DNA of 64,000 nt, taken from positions 310,001 to 374,000 of the forward strand of contig MKSF01000014.1 in NCBI GenBank assembly GCA_001897155.1. The letters are read 5' to 3'. Within the stretch, counting starts at the first letter, position 1. The number at the start of each line of letters is the position of its first letter. The stretch is from Bacteroidetes bacterium 47-18. Its GTDB lineage: Bacteria > Bacteroidota > Bacteroidia > Chitinophagales > Chitinophagaceae. The notes under the pieces were generated by a model, which had not been told where the DNA came from, ran no database searches, and saw nothing but the letters and a program-made list of their open reading frames with translations. Below, one piece after another: positions 61,802 through 64,000 of this stretch. The translations under genes were made by a program, and so were the position numbers.

Positions 61802-63502
61802 ATGTTAAAAGATATTTTCAGGAAAAAGCAGATCTCGGATATTGTCAGCTACCATAGTGCAGGGGAGGGCCCGGGCTTAAAAAAAATTCTGGGAGTTAAG
61901 GACCTGACCGCTATGGGCGTGGCCGCTATCATCGGCGCGGGTATTTTCAGCAGCATCGGCAAAGCCTCTTATGAGGGAGGGCCTGCCGTGGTCTTCCTAT
62001 ACATCTTTACAGCCATAGCCTGCGGCTTCGCCGCGATATGCTATGCGGAGTTTGCTTCGGTGATACCGGTTTCCGGGAGCGCCTATACCTATGCTTACGT
62101 GGCATTTGGCGAGATCATCGCGTGGATGATAGGGTGGTGTCTCATTATGGAATATGCCATCGGCAATATCGCCTGCGCCATATCCTGGAGCGATTACTTT
62201 ACCGGCCTGCTGGCTAAGACGCGCTTCGCTGTCCCGGAATGGCTTTGCACCGATTACTGGAGCGCTATGGACGGGTATGAAAAAGCCGTCTCCCTGCAGA
62301 CCAGCTTCGGCGTGCCGTTTCACCTGCTGGAGCAGCAGGTGCAGAGCGGTTACACTGCCTGGCTGCAGGCGCCGCAATGGGGTAGTATGAGGCTGATCGT
62401 CGATATCCCCGCTTTTATCATTGTTGTTATTATCACTGCCGTGGTATTCGTGGGCATCCAGGAATCCAGGAAAACGAATAACTTATTTGTCTTGCTCAAG
62501 CTGGCGGTTGTCTTCCTGGTGATCGTGGCCGGCTCTTTCTATATCCAGCCGGAAAACTGGTCTCCCTTTGCTCCCAATGGTATGATAGGGGTGCTGAAAG
62601 GCGTGTCTGCCGTTTTTTTCGCCTATATAGGCTTTGATGCCATCTCCACTACTGCCGAGGAGTGCAGGAACCCGCAGCGGGACCTCCCGAAGGCTATGAT
62701 GTATGCTTTGCTGATATGCGCGGTATTATATGTGCTGGTAGCGCTGGTGCTGACCGGCATGGTGCACTACAGCCAGCTGAAGGTAGGCGACCCGCTGGCT
62801 ATGGTGTTTGACCAGAACGGCCTGTATATTATCGGCGCTATAGTGGCCTTCAGCGCCATTATTGCCACCGCGTCGGTGATGCTGGTCTTCCAGATAGGCC
62901 AGCCCAGGATATGGATGGCAATGGGCAGGGACGGCCTGCTGCCGAAAAAATTCGCAAGCCTGCATCCCAGGTGGCAGACCCCGGCTTTTGCCACCATTGT
63001 AACGGGACTGCTTGTAGGTGTTCCGGCCTTATTTATGAACCTGGACCTGGTCATTTCCCTCACCAGCATCGGGACCTTATTTGCCTTTATAATAGTATGT
63101 TCCGGTGTATTGGTGCTGCAGAAGCGCCCGGACAGGCCGGAGAGCAGGTTCAGGGTGCCTTTTGTGAACAGCAGGTATATCGTGCCGCTCCTATTGGTGG
63201 TAGCGGTGGCTGTGACGAGTTATTATTACCCTGCTTATTTTACGGACCTGTTCAGCGCCGAGGGCTGGACGGATAATATCCCGATGATAGCCTTCTGGCT
63301 GGTTGCGGTCGTGATGACCATATTATGCGCCTGGTATGCCTTCTCTTTAATACCCGTGCTGGGCATGATAAGCTGCTTTTACCTGATGGCCCAGGAGGCT
63401 GTCAGCAACTGGCTGGGCTTCGGGGTATGGCTGTTGCTCGGTCTTGTCCTGTATTTTGCCTATGGCTACAGGAACAGCAGGTTACGGTATAAGTCCGCTT
63501 AG
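61802..63502 (+). CDS. APC-family amino-acid permease
   Basis: 566 residues with 12 or more helices. The first helix break is AAIIGAGIFSSIGKAS, the APC cation/amino-acid motif. PVSGSAYTYAYVAFGEIIAW and the VFFAYIGFDAISTTAEECRN plus PQRDLPKAMM blocks match the cationic amino-acid transporter (CAT) branch. The N-terminal 30 residues are cytoplasmic. The substrate is probably a basic or neutral amino acid. Confidence 0.92.
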   Translation: MLKDIFRKKQISDIVSYHSAGEGPGLKKILGVKDLTAMGVAAIIGAGIFSSIGKASYEGGPAVVFLYIFTAIACGFAAICYAEFASVIPVSGSAYTYAYVAFGEIIAWMIGWCLIMEYAIGNIACAISWSDYFTGLLAKTRFAVPEWLCTDYWSAMDGYEKAVSLQTSFGVPFHLLEQQVQSGYTAWLQAPQWGSMRLIVDIPAFIIVVIITAVVFVGIQESRKTNNLFVLLKLAVVFLVIVAGSFYIQPENWSPFAPNGMIGVLKGVSAVFFAYIGFDAISTTAEECRNPQRDLPKAMMYALLICAVLYVLVALVLTGMVHYSQLKVGDPLAMVFDQNGLYIIGAIVAFSAIIATASVMLVFQIGQPRIWMAMGRDGLLPKKFASLHPRWQTPAFATIVTGLLVGVPALFMNLDLVISLTSIGTLFAFIIVCSGVLVLQKRPDRPESRFRVPFVNSRYIVPLLLVVAVAVTSYYYPAYFTDLFSAEGWTDNIPMIAFWLVAVVMTILCAWYAFSLIPVLGMISCFYLMAQEAVSNWLGFGVWLLLGLVLYFAYGYRNSRLRYKSA

Positions 63503-63503
63503 G

Positions 63504-64000
63504 CTATTTGATAAAAGGCAGGTATTTCTTTACCAGCTCGTTGAATTCTTCTGAGATCTTCAGCCGCATGCTCAGTCCCAGGAAGAGTATGCTGTAAATG
63601 CCTCCTTTCAGGAACATATTGCAGATAGGGTTGGAAAACAGGTTCAGGAAGTAGCATGCTGCCAGGGCTACGATGCTGATACCGGCTATTTTGAGGGTAT
63701 TGACCGTATAAGGCTGGATGCCCAGCTTCCTGTACAGGAATACGGACTTCAGCACCGCGTACATGACCATGCCTATGCTGCTGGCCCAGGCCACGCCCTG
63801 CAGGCCGTAAACGTCTATCCAGTTATAGATCAGGATAACGATAACGATAAGGCTGGAAAAGGAGAATAAGGTATTATACAGGTAATACTTGCTGAGCGTA
63901 AGGACTTCCAGGCTCAGGCCTCCCAGCACATCTATGACGTGACCGATGAGCAGGATCAGCATGATATGGCTGACCGACTCATAGCCCGGCTTGAGGAGAT
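63504..64000 (-). CDS. Flippase-like membrane protein, 5' end beyond window
   Basis: The frame is open to base 64000 (an internal Met lies at 63962; upstream codons read LLKPGYESVSHIMLILLIGH). Only the last 164 residues are visible: about five helices of an oligosaccharide flippase-type protein (HVIDVLGGLSLEVLTLSKYY, AWASSIGMVMYAVLKSVFLY, IAGISIVALAACYFLNLFS), ending KYLPFIK. It converges on the permease gene, one base apart. The N-terminal part is not seen, so the call is tentative. Confidence 0.75.
   Translation of the reverse strand, partial: LLKPGYESVSHIMLILLIGHVIDVLGGLSLEVLTLSKYYLYNTLFSFSSLIVIVILIYNWIDVYGLQGVAWASSIGMVMYAVLKSVFLYRKLGIQPYTVNTLKIAGISIVALAACYFLNLFSNPICNMFLKGGIYSILFLGLSMRLKISEEFNELVKKYLPFIK

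Overview
The window is chromosomal DNA of a member of the Bacteroidota, most likely of the Chitinophagales/Sphingobacteriales side. Three proteins end in type IX secretion (T9SS) sorting domains, one of type B (gliding-associated) and two of type A. There is an rpmB-rpmG-DUF4295 ribosomal cluster, DUF4271 next to hemD, a GLPGLI protein behind an outer-membrane barrel, several DUF983/DUF5686-type proteins, and promoters of the Bacteroidota form TTG-N19/20-TAnnTTTG. I cannot name a genus.

Layout. 1-8 kb: housekeeping genes on the minus strand (hemD, DUF4271, htpG, acyl-CoA thioesterase, recF, an SDR without the usual active site, DUF983). 8-21 kb: a polyprenyl diphosphate synthase, NAD kinase, a DUF5686 outer-membrane protein diverging from an outer-membrane barrel plus GLPGLI pair, an M3 peptidase lipoprotein, and a NtrC-type regulator without a DNA-binding domain. 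21.4-33.7 kb: an accessory region bounded by two identical tRNA-Lys(TTT) genes. It holds an XRE regulator with a four-fold palindromic operator array, a zincin-type metallopeptidase lipoprotein, a three-unit tandem array made of the peptidase gene's 3' tail + small lipoprotein + terminator, two unknown small proteins and a large T9SS protein. Each tRNA-Lys copy has a paralogous secreted cysteine-rich protein on its downstream side. 32.4-39.7 kb: decayed or mobile-looking material (a frameshifted ORF, a BCCT transporter split by an amber codon), then ArsR/AHSA1, Crp, peptide deformylase and an OmpA-like protein. 39.7-64 kb: an M43 T9SS metalloprotease with Ig-like repeats, FAD monooxygenase, dipeptide epimerase, outer-membrane barrel, atpG, rpmB-rpmG-DUF4295, tsaC, lutA-FUSC, bacilliredoxin, an M28 peptidase homologue lacking its catalytic Glu, an orphan NarL-type regulator, two flippases (one cut by the window end), a GNAT, a 1203-residue type-B T9SS protein and an amino-acid permease.

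Intergenic DNA at 1.7, 4.3, 9.1-9.8, 29.1-29.5 and 37.6 kb carries one dispersed repeat family, defined by a hairpin GTTGTTGGTG...CACCAACAAC and a motif CATTCCGAACGGATGTGAGG; in two places it is tandemly amplified with periods of about 169 and 203 bp.

The most unusual locus is 23.0-28.0 kb. A self-contained regulator with repeated operators faces a surface-type metallopeptidase. Downstream, the last roughly 30-40 codons of the peptidase gene are repeated in front of each further copy of a partner lipoprotein, and each unit is closed by a related terminator. This looks like recombination-driven cassette duplication of a peptidase-associated lipoprotein. Its function is unknown to me.
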